Source: Nepenthes gracilis (lineage: Eukaryota > Streptophyta > Magnoliopsida > Caryophyllales > Nepenthaceae). Taken from it: DNA of 64,000 nucleotides. Position numbers and translations under genes: made by a program. Numbering within the stretch: the stretch's first letter is position 1; each line of letters starts with the position of its first letter. This document shows positions 45,060-57,060 of this stretch, in pieces. The stretch covers positions 9,056,627 through 9,120,626 of the forward strand of contig BSYO01000035.1 of assembly GCA_033239525.1 (NCBI GenBank), read 5' to 3'. Below the pieces are notes generated by a model. That model saw only the letters and a program-made list of their open reading frames with translations. It was not told the DNA's origin and searched no databases.

Positions 45060-47192
45060 TGTAACGAAACGGGTCATTTTTCTCTATTAACTTTCATCAA
45101 TAATGATATAAAGCCAATATCCATTAATCTAATAGTATTAATTTTTATAAAAAATTGGATAGAGTTTCCTCTAAAAGTGGACAAAAATCCAAATAAATAA
45201 CCTGAATAAACATGTCCTGTACAAGATACATGAATAAATAGACTTTAAAATTCAACCATAATTCATACACAGGATCAACATCATGCCACATCACCCATAG
45301 CTCAAACATAGTGACTCAACCACTATACTGGATTCAATCGAGAGATGTTGTCTAGGAACCTGTACAATTCCAAAATCAAAGTGCGAAGCGACTATAGTCA
45401 TAAGATCATTTGCGGAAGCAAAATAATATATCCATCATGATATAAAACATGCTATGTCATCATAATATATAACATCCATCCAAAATATTAGTTATGTACA
45501 TTCACAATTCATCAAACTTTCAAAAATCTTCAAGAGTCTCTAAAGCCCAACAAGCTTCCTTGGCTAAATTCTATCTTCACTCTTTCTCGTCAAGTATCAA
45601 CTCAACGGTCTTATTTGGAAGGATAGACAAAATAGTAAATGTGAGCCAAATACTCAATAAAGAACTATAGTAATAAGACAATGTAGGTTTTTATATAAAA
45701 CTTATATACAATAGAGGGAAGGAACATAGGATGATTAGAAATCCAGGATAGAGATGGAAAATGGGAAAAGCATGAAACAACATGTAAGCATGAATTTAGA
45801 GACAAAAAATCTGGTTCTTGTTTCTTTTATCTTTTCATTTAATTAATCCATTTACTTTCTTAGTTAGAAAACATGTGAAAATCATATATCAGCTCAAAAC
45901 TTTACTTATTCTTAGATTAACTTTTATTATCTAGAGGGACCCGAGCTAGTAGGCCCTACTAGCCAAGGGAGCGAGTAATCAAGCATAGATTGTATTTATT
46001 CCAAACAATTCAAGGCCAAAGGTCAAAAGTTCTTATCCTCCAAAATTTACATTCTAAGGATAGGATGGTCAAAAGTTGTTATCCTCCAAAATTAGCGCCC
46101 GAGGAAGGCGGACCACATATCACTCTATGGGCGGAGTTATCTTTCATTACCACCATAACGTTCTAAAGCATGCCGAGAACCCTACCCGACTATATAACAG
46201 TCCTATGTCAAGTTTCTTACTAATTTAGCTTGATTTAAGGTATCCTTGTTCTTACATCTTAGTCTTGAATCATCATTCCTTAGAGGTCATTTCAGATGTA
46301 CATAACTAGGCCTTTAAATCATCTTGGGATTCTCAATAAATTTGGACAATATAACTTTTATTAAAATTTCAGGTAAAAATTATCTAATAAGTTTTAACAA
46401 TTTATCAAATAACATTTTTACCTCAAAACTTAAAATTTACAAGCATCATACCTTCAATTTTCGAGCTAGAGTTTGGAAAAAATCTTCCGGATGAAAATCG
46501 AACATGAATCGTGGGCTAGATATAGAAATCGAACCCATAAATTATGATACTTATACTTAAACACAAAATATAACCATAAATCTATGAGAAATCTAGGAAA
46601 ATGCATTAAATCTTGGAGGAAGTGGGTATTAGAGCAATAATACCACATGGAGATATCAAAAGGTCATAATAAGGGAAGAGAAAGCTTGGGATACACTTGT
46701 CTCAATCTGATTTATCGTTTTTCTTACTCTGATCGGACCGAAAGTGGCTTAAATCTCCTTCTCTTCCTTTGTTTCCTCTCATTCCTCCTCTCCTTCTCTG
46801 TGTTCTGTCGTGGCTGCCCTATTTCTCTCCCCTAATCCTATTTAAAAAAGAAGACAAAATAAGGTTGGTGGGCTCAAAATACAACTGGCGCTTGAGCGCC
46901 AGTCGGGCGTCCTTTGGGTGCCCTTGTTCTATTAAACGTGCCCGGGTAGTGCCTCGGGCGCTGCTCAGACGGATCCATTCTGCTAAATACGCTCGGGTGG
47001 CACCTCAGTACTGCTCAGGTAGATCTATTCTGCTAAATGCGCTTGGGTGGCACCTCTGGTGCTACTCGGGCGCGCCAAGCCTAATCTCCTCATTTTGCTT
47101 CCGATAGTAATTTTTACATTTTTAAGCCTAATTGTGATTATTATTAATTTAATTTTTCCTCAATTATTATATTTTAGAATCGGGACCTCACA
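45060..47192 (-). repeat. 5' LTR of element B
   Basis: 2133 bp, the partner of 30585-32646. On the minus strand it begins TGTGAGGTCCC at 47192 beside CTAAG and ends GTTACA at 45060 beside the PBS. It carries three copies of the ~55-bp GC-rich repeat TTCT(A/G)(T/C)TAAA(C/T)(G/A)(T/C)GC... at about 46920-47075. Confidence 0.92.
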
Positions 47193-47548
47193 CTAAGTCT
47201 ACTTGTCTAAATAAATAAACATGAAAATATGAGTTCAATACTCAATAAGTATCAGCTTATATAAAAAATAATATATATATATACATGTCCACAATCAGAA
47301 ATATGGGGATTCAATAATATAAACAAATCACATAAAACAAATCCTGGGGTTAAAAAATCAACTGAAAATCTGAAGGTAGTCTTGCACTCAAATCATAGTC
47401 CGTATCAAACGTAGTCCACTGAGGACATTCATAACAAATAGTGATCTGGAATTAAATATCATAACTCATATCATATTATATAGTAAATCATGATTCGATA
47501 TCATATTCATATCAAATGTATTATAGAATATTAAAGGCCGGAATGATT
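47193..47548 (-). repeat. 5' LTR of element A, segment 3
   Basis: It matches 23137-23480 of the 3' LTR: AAATATGAGTTCAATACTCA, ATATATACATGTCCACAATC and TTCAATAATATAAACAAATC. It is cut by the following solo LTR. Confidence 0.85.
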
Positions 47549-50238
47549 TGTGACGGATCGGATCTCTTTTTTTTTTTTTGACTCCGTCATTCCGAATAGA
47601 AAGGGAAACCCTAACTAAACCAATTATGTGCGACACAGGATTACAGATGTCATTTAGGACCCATATACTTTTAACCATAAGAAACATAGCGGAAGTTACT
47701 CTAACATCTTACGGAAACATTCATATTCATTTCAAAGTATTCATTTCCGAATACACAATAAAAAACGTCTAGCTATAAAAGTTCGTGAACAAGTCATTAT
47801 AATAATATTCTCTAAAATAAGCTTCCGAGTCTTTTAATTCTTGAGGATAAGCTCTAATCACTCCAACTATGCTCTAAAATCTCATCGAAGGGAAAAATAT
47901 AAAAAATAATAGGTATATACGGATATATAGTAAAACATATATACGAGAACATAACTTTCAACAAAACGAGATACTAATTCATGAAGATAAATGCCATAAG
48001 GATGTGATTTATAACGAAATAGGATACGTATACATAACTACCAGAAAACAAAAACAGTCTTCGAAAATCAGAAATCAATGTACTCATTTTTCAGAAAGTA
48101 GAAATCAATCTTACTTCCATAATTTATAGAAAACTTATCTTTTATCAGTAAAGGACCCTACCAGTAGACCCTACTAGCGGAGGGGGCGAATAATCGAGGA
48201 TAAATTGTGTACATCTCCCTACAATCAATGGCATTAAATAGAACAGAATGGATGATTCCACCTCACGAGATCCTTTCCCAATCCAAGGGGACGTCGGCCA
48301 GAATAGAACAGAATCTACCCTCCTATTATAACGCCCTGAGGAGGGGCGGACCACATATAACTCAATGGACAGAGTTATCCTCGATTACCACCATAATGTT
48401 CTAAGGCATGTCGGAGAACCTAACCTGACTGCATATCAGTTTGGGTCCAAAATCGAGAAATACTTTTCATAAAGCCATCAACCCTTCAGAAATTGTGTAT
48501 GAGAATATTAAAGTCTTAAGGAGGCTGGTTCAAAATCTCTTTTGTAAGGATGAAATTCTTGTTATAAGGCGGTTTCAAAACATATCCGTCATTTTACAAT
48601 CAAAGGATTTTAAAATATATCAAATCATTTATACAAACAAATCGATTTAAAAAGTTATTTCGAATGTTTCAAAACCAAACATATGGTCATCCTTAAATTG
48701 ACTTAGGGCGAGTTTCAATTTCAAGGTGCTCATGGACGATTCAATCTCATCTTATGTTTCAATTTCAAAGTACCAAGGCGAGTTTGGATTTCATAAAGGT
48801 GTCGGTTTTGGAACGGGGTGGCGGTTTGGATATTTGATTTCTCTAAAGGCGGTTTGTTTTGCTCTATGCTATGACGGCGATTTTGAAAGACGATTTCAAT
48901 AAAGCCGGTTTGATTTTGACAAATGCAGTTCAATTTTAATTAGATGTCGATTTAACCTCTGATGCGATTTTGGTTTTGAAAAGACGATTTTGACACAAGG
49001 GCCAAATTTAGATTTCAATGCGGGCGATTTTGATGGTGATACACAAAGCGATTTCGATTTTGATGGCAAGGCTGATGATTTTGATGAAAAGGGTCGATTT
49101 TGATTTCAATGCAAGCGACACAAGCTGATTTTCGGGCGAGTTGATTCGATGCACAAGCTGATTTCGATTTAACCCATAAGGCGATTTCCGGTTTCGATGC
49201 TGCCGATTTCGATTTTAGGCGATTTTGATTTTTACAATGCAACAAGTTCGATTTTTTACGCAAGGCGAGTTGATTTCGATTTCAAGTTTACAAAAGGGCT
49301 GATTTGTTCATCCCGATTTCAAGTTTACAATGCAAACTCGACTTTGATGTGGGGCGATGCAAGCCGATTTTGATGATTTTGACTTTGATTCACGCCGATT
49401 TTGATCTTTCACGAGGTCGTGCCCGATTTTGATTTAAATTTCCATTCGATTTGAGCGTTTTAAGCCGATTTATATGATTTAGAATTTTCATGCATAAGAA
49501 TCCATTTCCAAATGACTTGTTTACAGACGATTCCGTTTTTCTCATATGTAGTTCGATTTTCCATTGCAAAAAGGGCGATTTTGGTTCCAATCTGAAGTCG
49601 GGTTCAATTACAAACCAACAGTTCAAAGGTTTAATAGCCAAGTTCAATTACAAAAGTTCATTTAATATCTTGAGTTCATTTACGAACAAGTTCAATTTTC
49701 TTCAAGTTCATTTTGCAATGCAAAGTCAATATTCAAAGTGAGGAACTCTCACATAAAGCATGAACTTTAAAGCGGAGTATGAACTTCAAAGCGGAGTACT
49801 TGTAGTATTTTTAAAAACGAGTTTAATGAAGCTCAGTAACTTAAGTCTCCATCAGATATTACCGTCAAAGTTTTCTCTCCTCCACTTCTTCCCTTCTTGC
49901 TTGCGTTTGCCTTTACTACAAATCACACGGGTTTTTATCAAAGTCTTACTCCAAAGGTGGGAGTAACTAGATTAGTTTGCCTACTCCATTTGGTCACCGC
50001 TTAGTTAGATTCCAACTAAATGGTAAGATTTACTTTTGTATTCATTTAGTTTATTCGGTTAACTTTTTGGTCAATTTCTTATTCTAATTAAGCTGGGTTC
50101 AAATACATGCAATGTCGGTTTCATTCTACACTTAAAAACCGAGTTCAATTTACATGAAATGTCGATGTTTTGGGATGCCGGTCAACTTAGTGCACATACC
50201 GGTCAACATTTTAAGCCATTAGATTTTGGGGTCTCACA
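47549..50238 (-). repeat. Solo LTR related to B, with a GATTT repeat field
   Basis: On the minus strand TGTGAGACCCC (50238) to GATCCGTCACA (47549). The host LTR of A stops at GGCCGGAATGATT and resumes at GAAATCATATAATC; the 3' LTR has GACCGGCATGAAATCATATA here, so the insertion is clear even though a 5-bp duplication has decayed (TGATT/GAAAT). It carries the block GGCGGACCACATATAACTC (48345) that is also in both B LTRs. 48700-49730 is a degenerate repeat field. Confidence 0.8.
48700..49730. repeat. Degenerate repeats of CGATTT(T/C)GATTT type
   Basis: Variants of GGCGATTTTGATTT, GATTTCGATTTTGATG and GCCGATTTCGATT recur irregularly over about 1 kb, grading into AGTTCAATTT variants after 49600. 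Minus-strand frames here are rich in Asn, Gln and Lys from the repeat (KSKSA-like) and are not genes. Confidence 0.75.
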
Positions 50239-51516
50239 GAAATCATATAATCAAAATGTGTTCAGGGACAAATCACGTATTCGAATGTATAGGACCAAAC
50301 AAATTCTCATCCAGTGGACAAATCTGCGAATCTTAAATTGAAGTCTAAATATAAATCTATGCTAAAATATAAAGCATGCACAATTTAAAAAACCAAATAT
50401 TTTGAAAGACTGATTTGAGGAATGGTTACATATACTTTCATTAATCTTAAACCAAATCACCTGCAGTTTAGGCCAACAAGTTAAGTCATCTATAAACATT
50501 GTCTCCCATAGATACGAAAAAAACACACTATATTTTACCACTCGTGATATTAAATGTAATTTTTAAGTTTATATGATATATTAGGATATCCAACTATGTA
50601 TAAAATTTTTGTAGTTACATTGCGGTGGTTCTCATTTTAACACAAAATAAGGTAAGTCTTGCTACGAACAAATCCATCTTCCTACTGATAAAAGTGAGAG
50701 TCACATAGTCACAAATTTCTCCATCAGGGACAAAGTCTTCCCATCAGGAGAGGTACCACAAATCACATATTGAATTATAAAGGGTGGCAACGTTATCCCC
50801 GACAACATGCATGTATATCAATGCACTGCCTATGTAATTTTCATACTCATTTCCATATAAATATACTAATACTGAATATATATGATCTCAAATATTTATA
50901 CGGATTTTCATAAAATCATAAAATCCTCAAATTTTACAGGACCCCAAACAAATATCCCAGAATGACCGGTAAATAAGACATGCATGTCCTCAGGGAACAG
51001 ATCAAGTAAACAAAATAATATGCATATACATAAAACCATCACAACTTCAATAAATTTTATTAAACACAAAATCAAACAAATGATAGGGTTTATAGATACT
51101 TGCCTCGACTTTATACCAAATAAATTTAACAAAATGATGTACCAAAATACCCAAATTCCACCTTCTTTCTCTCCTTCCTCCCACACACTTCTCTCTTATC
51201 TGCTTCTCCTACGCAAAACTGGCTAAACAGTGTCTCATGTGCACTTATATAGCCAATCTGGAGCTCGAGCACCACCTTAGGTGCTCCTTAAGCACCACCA
51301 TTCTACTATTGGCGCTCAAGCGCAACCCTCGGGTGTGCCTTAAGTATAGGCTCACTGGAATTGATGTTTAGGTGCCACTCGGGTGCACTTCATATGCAAA
51401 ACTATGAACCGAGATTCTTTCAAAATATTATAATATATAATTATTCTAAACACATCCAACTAACCTAAAATTACAATAATTATCAAAATAAATCAAATAA
51501 AGATCCAAGTATTATA
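50239..51516 (-). repeat. 5' LTR of element A, segment 4 (outer end)
   Basis: It matches 23484-24745: ATATAATCAAAATGTGTTCA, GACAACATGCATGTATATCA and ACTATGAACCGAGATTCTTT. The TATA element is at 51245-51253. It ends AGTATTATA beside the ATTTT target duplication at 51517-51521. Confidence 0.88.
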
Positions 51517-51521
51517 ATTTT

Positions 51522-51950
51522 TAGTGGAACCAAATGAAGAATGATGTTGCAAAGGTTGTGGCACAACACACGGAATGTCAACAAGTGAAGGTAGACCGTA
51601 AAAAAACTAGCTGGAAAGTTGCAATCACAACCTATTCTAAGTTAGAAGTGGGAGCACATTGCAATGGATTTTTTTATAATCATTACCAAGGATATGTCAA
51701 AACCACAATACAATTTGGATAAATATGAATCAATTAACAAAGTCAACGTACTTTATTGTGATGAGGGTAACTCTTTCATTGGTTTTATTAACCCGATACT
51801 TATTAAGGACATTGGCCAATTGCATGGAGAAATGTATCATTACATCTAATCGAGACTCATGATCCATGCTAAGATCTTTAAAAAGCTTACAATAAAAAAT
51901 GAGTAGGAAATTAAAATTTCGTAGTACATGTCATCCTCAAACTGACAACC
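51522..51950 (+). pseudogene. Integrase middle part (element C, between A and E)
   Basis: WNQMKNDVAKVVAQHTEC and QQVKVDRKK carry the second half of the HHCC zinc finger, continuing TKKMYHDFIENF from 22716. LEVGAHCNGFF corresponds to the WEHIxMDF position, with the catalytic Asp altered. The last piece near 51915-51945 (TCHPQTD in one frame) is the conserved stretch before the third catalytic residue, cut by E after GACAACC. Confidence 0.85.
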
Positions 51951-54059
51951 TGTACTGGATCACGTCCTAAAACTTGTCATGAACCATAATTATAAGTAAT
52001 TATCTTTTAAATACCATTTACCAACCGGACATGAATTATACGTCAGTACCACGACTGATTGTATATAAATAACACAACGTTATACACAAGATCCAAATAC
52101 TTTGCCACATCATCGGTGGCTTCGACACCAACTTAAAGAAATACAACGTTGGATTTTGCTAAGGAAAGATGCCTGCTAAATATCAAAATCAAACATATAA
52201 TAACCTACAAAAGTAATAAACATCCATAACTTGACCAACCAAATTAAATCATCGACTAAAGACATCATTTCTTTCATTTAAGTTGCTACAACGCATCCAA
52301 CACAATAGCTAAAATCAAAAGCCACAAAACATCGTTTTAGATATCAAAACACTGTTCAAAAGCTCCACGACATTACCCCTCATAGACTACAACTTAAATC
52401 CAACTAAAAGACTGCATCTAAGTACCCTAAACATCGTCTGAAAAATAGATCAAAATGCCTTCAGCCTTCACTCCTACTCATCCGATAAGAACTCATACAG
52501 CTTATCTGAGGGGTTACTAAAATAGTAAGAGAGTAAACAAAATATTCAGCAAAGCATAATATATATCAAGGAATTTGTATACTTTATACTTAAAAATATA
52601 TCAAAAGAAATAGGAATCATAATAGGATGCAATGACATAAAACATGATTAAGACAAACTTACGTGATATATTTTTAGTTTTTTTTTTCTTGTTCTTTTTT
52701 AATCTTAGTAATCAAAATATACTTAAATTTTATTTTTTTTTAGGGATCGGGGTCAACAGGTCTTACTTGCTAAAGGAATTGCTAATCAAAACTTGAATTG
52801 TGTATATTTTTACATAATTAAATGTCATACGTTCCTATTCAAAACTTAGAGATTGGCCATCTATGTATAACCCTATAGATAGGGCCAGACGCCACTTCTT
52901 AACCCATGATTACATATATTCAGATAGCGATATTTCACTATAATATATTAATACACACTATAATATACTACTTGCTGAATTATAATCTTGGTCTAATATA
53001 TAATTTAGAAAAAAATATGCACTTTGCTTCTTATTTCATAGTTCTCAACCTTCTAGATAATGATTCATAATTTCTTTTTATAATTGTATAGTTTTTCTCA
53101 TAATTCTATATTCTCTTTTTTATGATAACTTATACTTCCTTTAGCGAAATTCAGTGAAATCTAGCAAAAATCAGCACAGCTCACACACAAAAAAAAATTA
53201 GGAAACTTAATATAGATTAACAAATATGGGGGGTATTTTATTGAATTTCAGAATAAGTAATATATACTTTAACATACAATGACTTAAAATTAATAATTTA
53301 TAGATACATGTGAGTATTGGATTTGAAGTTCAGACGTGCAGAAACAAAATATTATATTTTTAGATATGAAAAAGGGTTTTGTTTAAAAAATATAGCACAT
53401 ATTATATGATACACATATTTAAAAAAGAAATTTCTTCATAAAATTATGAGAGATTGACATGCGTGTAAGATTTATACATTATAGCTTCAAAATCTTAACT
53501 TAGACGAGTATTAGAATAAGAATTCTTGGAGAAATTGACAATAATTAATAAGTAAATAAGAGAATTTAGGATATACTTGTCTTAATTTACCCACTTCCTA
53601 GTTTTAAATTACCAAATTGAAACATTTTCAAACTTTCTCTCTTTTCTCCTCTCTCTTCTCATCAACTTCCTCCTCTATTCTCTCAAATTTCTCTCTTTCG
53701 TATATGAAAAAATATCAAAGCCCTAATCTCGTGCACTTTTATACCCGGCTCACACTCAAGTGCAGGTTCAGCGAGCATCGAGCACTACAGTTCGACATTC
53801 AGTGCCTCAAGCGCGAGTTGAGTGAGCCTCGAGTGCACACACACACAAATCTACGCCTCCCTCTCGCCTGCAACACGCCTCGAGCGGGGATTGAAATGTG
53901 GATATTATGAATTTCACCGCTCTGGGACGCTTGAGCAATGGTTAGGTGCACGCATTCGCATACATTCATAAATTCGCACTAATAGGGCACCTCGAGTGCC
54001 CTTTGGACATACATGTAAGGATCGGTTTCCTAGGACGTAGCATCACATCTTTAATGGAG

Positions 54060-54500
54060 AAATCGGCCAAGGTAACAACCTGACCGGATTAAGATAGTTG
54101 GCCGAAGGGGATAATTGACCGGCTAGATGGTTCATCAGATTAGATAGTTGACCGGATTAGAGAAGTTAACTAGATTGGCATGTTGTCCAGTTAGGGTAGT
54201 TGACCTAATGGTTGATCGATTAAGATAGTGGCCGGTTAGATAGTTGACTGGCCGGATTAGATTGTTGACCGAACTAGATAAGTTGACCAGGATGGATGGT
54301 TGACCAATTTAAAGAATGTTTGCCCAAATTAGAAGAAAGACCAGTTATGATAGTCGATTAGATTAGATAGACGACTGGACTAGATTGTCGATCGGTTAAG
54401 ATTGATGACTGGAGTAGATAGATGACAAGGATGGAATGTTGACCGATTAAGAAAGTTGACCAGAATTAGAATAGTTGATTGAAATTATAGAGATAACTAA
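54060..54500 (+). repeat. Minisatellite-like field of TTGACC-containing repeats
   Basis: Degenerate units of about 17-25 bp, consensus near TAGTTGACCGGATTAGA. I count about nine perfect TTGAC(C/T) cores, all on the plus strand, with further one-base variants (TTGATC, TTGTCC, TTGGCC). Confidence 0.8.
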
Positions 54501-54770
54501 AATGACCATGAAACCGTAAACTAAAAATGAACAGAAACAGACCGAGGTTGTTTGGAAAATTATAAAGAGACCGATGTTGTTTGGAAAATTAGAAAGAGAT
54601 CGAGGACTCAGAGAGTGAGAACAAGAGATAGTAAGATATTTAAATGAATCAGTTCAGGTTCATATCTTGCTTCCACCTACTCCGTTGACTATCTAAAAAG
54701 GAAAATTATCTGGGAAAAGAAGTACCAAGTAGGTGACCTACTCACACCTACTTCCACTCACCTCATTATT

Positions 54771-54778
54771 TATAAATA
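54771..54778 (+). promoter_or_regulatory. TATA box of LTR F
   Basis: TATTTATAAATACTGG, 270 bp downstream of the TTGAC field and 25-35 bp before a purine-rich stretch, as expected of an LTR promoter. Confidence 0.6.
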
Positions 54779-55325
54779 CTGGATTTGGGGGTTAGGAAAT
54801 AGAGTTCAAAAAATCTGAGAGAAGCATGAAGGAGAGGAAGAATTTCAAGCCAAATTGAGTAAGAGAATTCGTACCCTATGCTTCATCTTTGGTTTTGCTA
54901 ATTCTCGTCCGAATCCATCGGGTATTATTGTTCTAATGCCCTTCTTTGCTATGTTTTTACACAATACATGTTATGATACTTGTTTTCTTATATTTTATGA
55001 AAGAATTTCATGTTCAGTGTATGTGTTATGTCTTACATGTGGGATTTTGTTTCATGGCTCATGCTTAAAAATTGTTAGAATTCCTTCTATTTATTGAGTT
55101 TGATATCACAGCAAGAATTAGTAATGTTTAAGTCATGGTGCACGAAAAAGTTATCTTGCATGTTTAATTATTGTCAATAATATCAGTTTACTTATTTAAA
55201 GGTCTCATTTGTTTGCATGTTTATTCGCCATTTGTAAAGGTAAGTTTGCTCTTTAAGGACTTCGGTTATTTAAAAGTCAAGACTTAAGAAAATTAGATTT
55301 GGATATACAATAAATGATTAATTGT

Positions 55326-55530
55326 AGGCCTAAAATGTAACTGGTTTTGATATATGATGGTCGAGAAATTGCAGGCCTAAAATGTAGCCGTTATTGATAT
55401 ATGATAGTCGAATAGCCGCATACCTAAAATATAGTTGTTATTGATATACGATGGTCCACTAGTTGTAGGCATAAAATATAGCCATTATTGATATATGATG
55501 GTCAAATAGTATGGCTAAAATGTAGCCGTT
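55326..55530 (+). repeat. ~46-bp tandem repeats, 4.5 copies, in LTR F
   Basis: AGGCCTAAAATGTAGCCGTT then ATTGATATATGATGGTCGA-like units start at about 55326, 55373, 55422, 55467 and 55511. They lie in the part that would be transcribed. Confidence 0.85.
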
Positions 55531-56399
55531 AAAGGAAAGTTAATTTTGGATTTGAAATCGGTTTGGAAATTAGTTCTTATGAAATTGTCTTTGGCCCATG
55601 TTTTATGATTCTATATGCAAAATGTTCTCATTCCATTTCTTTTGATTTCGTTTGAAGCAATAATTATACATGTCTTTACTCATTTGTACCTTACTGAGCA
55701 ATTTGCTAACTCTTTACTGTTTTTTTACCTTCAGATGAGTAAGAATTTTTACCGAATGAGAAAGAGTAGAGCCGGATGGACTAGCAAGGTGGGAAGGCTG
55801 ATCTGGGTTCATATAGCAATATATGATCAATCTTGATAAATTTTTTGTTATTTTGGAGACTTTTATATAACGATTTCGGCGTATAAATTAATGGATAATT
55901 GTATACTTTCGTTGAATTTTATGGTTTAAGAAATTTTGGTTTCTAGTGGCATATCATATGCCAAAGATTTCTCCCTGAAAATCAACCGACCTAGACAAGA
56001 CGTTTCTTGATCGGCCAAGATGAAGTCGGCTCAAGAGTTTTGGTCGGTTTGGATCCTGTGTGCGCTATCATTATTTAAATTATGTATGATTATTTACACT
56101 CGTCTCATTATTCAATTGCATTGTGATATGGACGGACAAGTGTCGTAACCCAGTAAGAGCCTCGGTTCGTCACACTTAGTACGAACATTGACGGAGGCCA
56201 TTAGAGAATTATTGCTCGTTTCATCACAACACACCTTCGTGATTCTGCGCTTATTGCGCGCCTTGGGCATGCATTTGGTGCGTGAGCTAGTTGGGCCAAA
56301 TTGGACTATTTATCCAATTTTTTATATTTTTGATCTCAATTTTGATTATATTAATCTAATTAGTCATAATTGGCATAATTTAACAATTGAGTCCTTACC

Positions 56400-57060
56400 C
56401 AATCAATTCAAGAGAATATTCAACTTTTAGAAGAAATGCTACGAGTATTATTTGAGATAGGCAGAAGCTTGGATATTTGCCTATCATTGGCCAAATTCAC
56501 CAATAATAATATTTTTCAAGTCAATATTAGTCTACTCCTTAGAGGTATTTTATGAATGTAAATTCCAATCATGAATTTGTTGGGAAGAAGCAGTAGACGC
56601 ACAAATAATGGGATTTGATTTAGTGCAAGGGACAATAAAAAAATTTCGAAAACAAGTTCAGGTAGCATAGAGTTGAGAAAATAGTTATAAGAATAAGAGA
56701 AGTGATTTGAGATTCAATGTTATTAACTTGATCTTCTTAAATATTTTTCCAATAAAAGGAATTATGATATTTGGGATTTGAGAAAAATTGTATACAAAAT
56801 TTATTGGACCTTTTGAGATATTAAAAATAATTGACAAAATTGCATATATGCATGCGCTGCCACCTTACTTGGTATACATGCATGAGGTTTCCACATATCA
56901 AAACTAATTGTGTGCATAATTCTTTGAGATTAGATCTCCACAAATTCAAGAGAACTTGTTACATCGTAAAGAACTATTTGGATTCTTGATCATAAAGCCG
57001 AGTGCTCAATATGAAGACGATATCACTAATTAATAGTCTCTAAAATAATCAAAACACAGA
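56400..57060 (+). pseudogene. Integrase end and C-terminal domain (element C, after E)
   Basis: Pieces in several frames: WIFAYHWPNSP, LEVFYECKFQS, CWEEAVDAQIMGFDLVQ, GIMIFGI, KFIGPFEI-like YIGPFEI (with stop) and ALPPYLVYMHEV followed by FHISKLI. Their order matches the end of plant gypsy integrases. Nothing clearly chromodomain-like remains. Confidence 0.8.

Larger units (their letters stand above)
30585..47192 (-). mobile_element. Chromovirus-like Ty3/gypsy element B, TSD CCAAG/CTAAG
   Basis: It is inserted in the 5' LTR of A. LTRs are 30585-32646 and 45060-47192. The internal region holds, on the minus strand, PBS, gag with CCHC, protease (split by a LINE), RT, RNase H, integrase and chromodomain. 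The target duplications are CCAAG (30580-30584) and CTAAG (47193-47197). The uninterrupted 3' LTR of A has ACTGAAGTCTAC at the corresponding site, confirming the insertion point. Coding is better preserved than in A or C, with several open stretches of 100-150 codons, so B is younger, as the nesting requires. Confidence 0.92.
22717..51516 (-). mobile_element. Chromovirus-like Ty3/gypsy element A, TSD ATTTT, with nested insertions
   Basis: The 3' LTR is 22717-24745 and the internal region 24746-28974. The 5' LTR runs from 28975 to 51516 but is split by a Tat-like solo LTR, element B and another solo LTR. Flanks 22712-22716 and 51517-51521 are both ATTTT, and integrase coding of element C is interrupted exactly there. 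LTR pieces of the 5' copy align in order with the 3' copy. A chromodomain-like C-terminus after integrase suggests a chromovirus, perhaps Tekay/Del-like given the 2-kb LTR. All coding domains carry stops. Confidence 0.9.
54014..56174 (+). repeat. Solo LTR F inserted in solo LTR E
   Basis: TGTAAGGATCGG...GGTTCGTCACA, with terminal sequences resembling the other LTRs here (TGTGAGGTCCCG start, CGTCACA end). It has a TATAAATA at 54771-54778 followed by a purine-rich leader (54800-54850), a TTGAC-rich repeat field upstream (54060-54500) and ~46-bp repeats downstream (55326-55530). No target duplication is evident, so the left edge is approximate. Confidence 0.6.
51951..56399 (-). repeat. Solo LTR E in element C, split by LTR F
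   Basis: Segments 51951-54013 and 56175-56399. It is related to the LTRs of A and B: a polypyrimidine tract at 53625-53700, a TATA-like ATAAAAG (rc of about 53733) and short CTCGAG boxes beyond. Flanks are CAACC (51946-51950) and CAATC (56400-56404), a 4/5 target duplication; the C integrase reading frame resumes after it. Confidence 0.75.

Noticed and set aside
53617..53910. 97-codon plus-strand frame with a hydrophobic, Ser-rich start
   Set aside because: Lies in solo LTR E over the polypyrimidine tract, which codes Ser/Leu/Phe by composition alone.
54001..54013. CTTTG/CTTAG as target duplication of LTR F
   Set aside because: Eight unexplained bases would separate CTTTG from the LTR start, so the match is probably chance.
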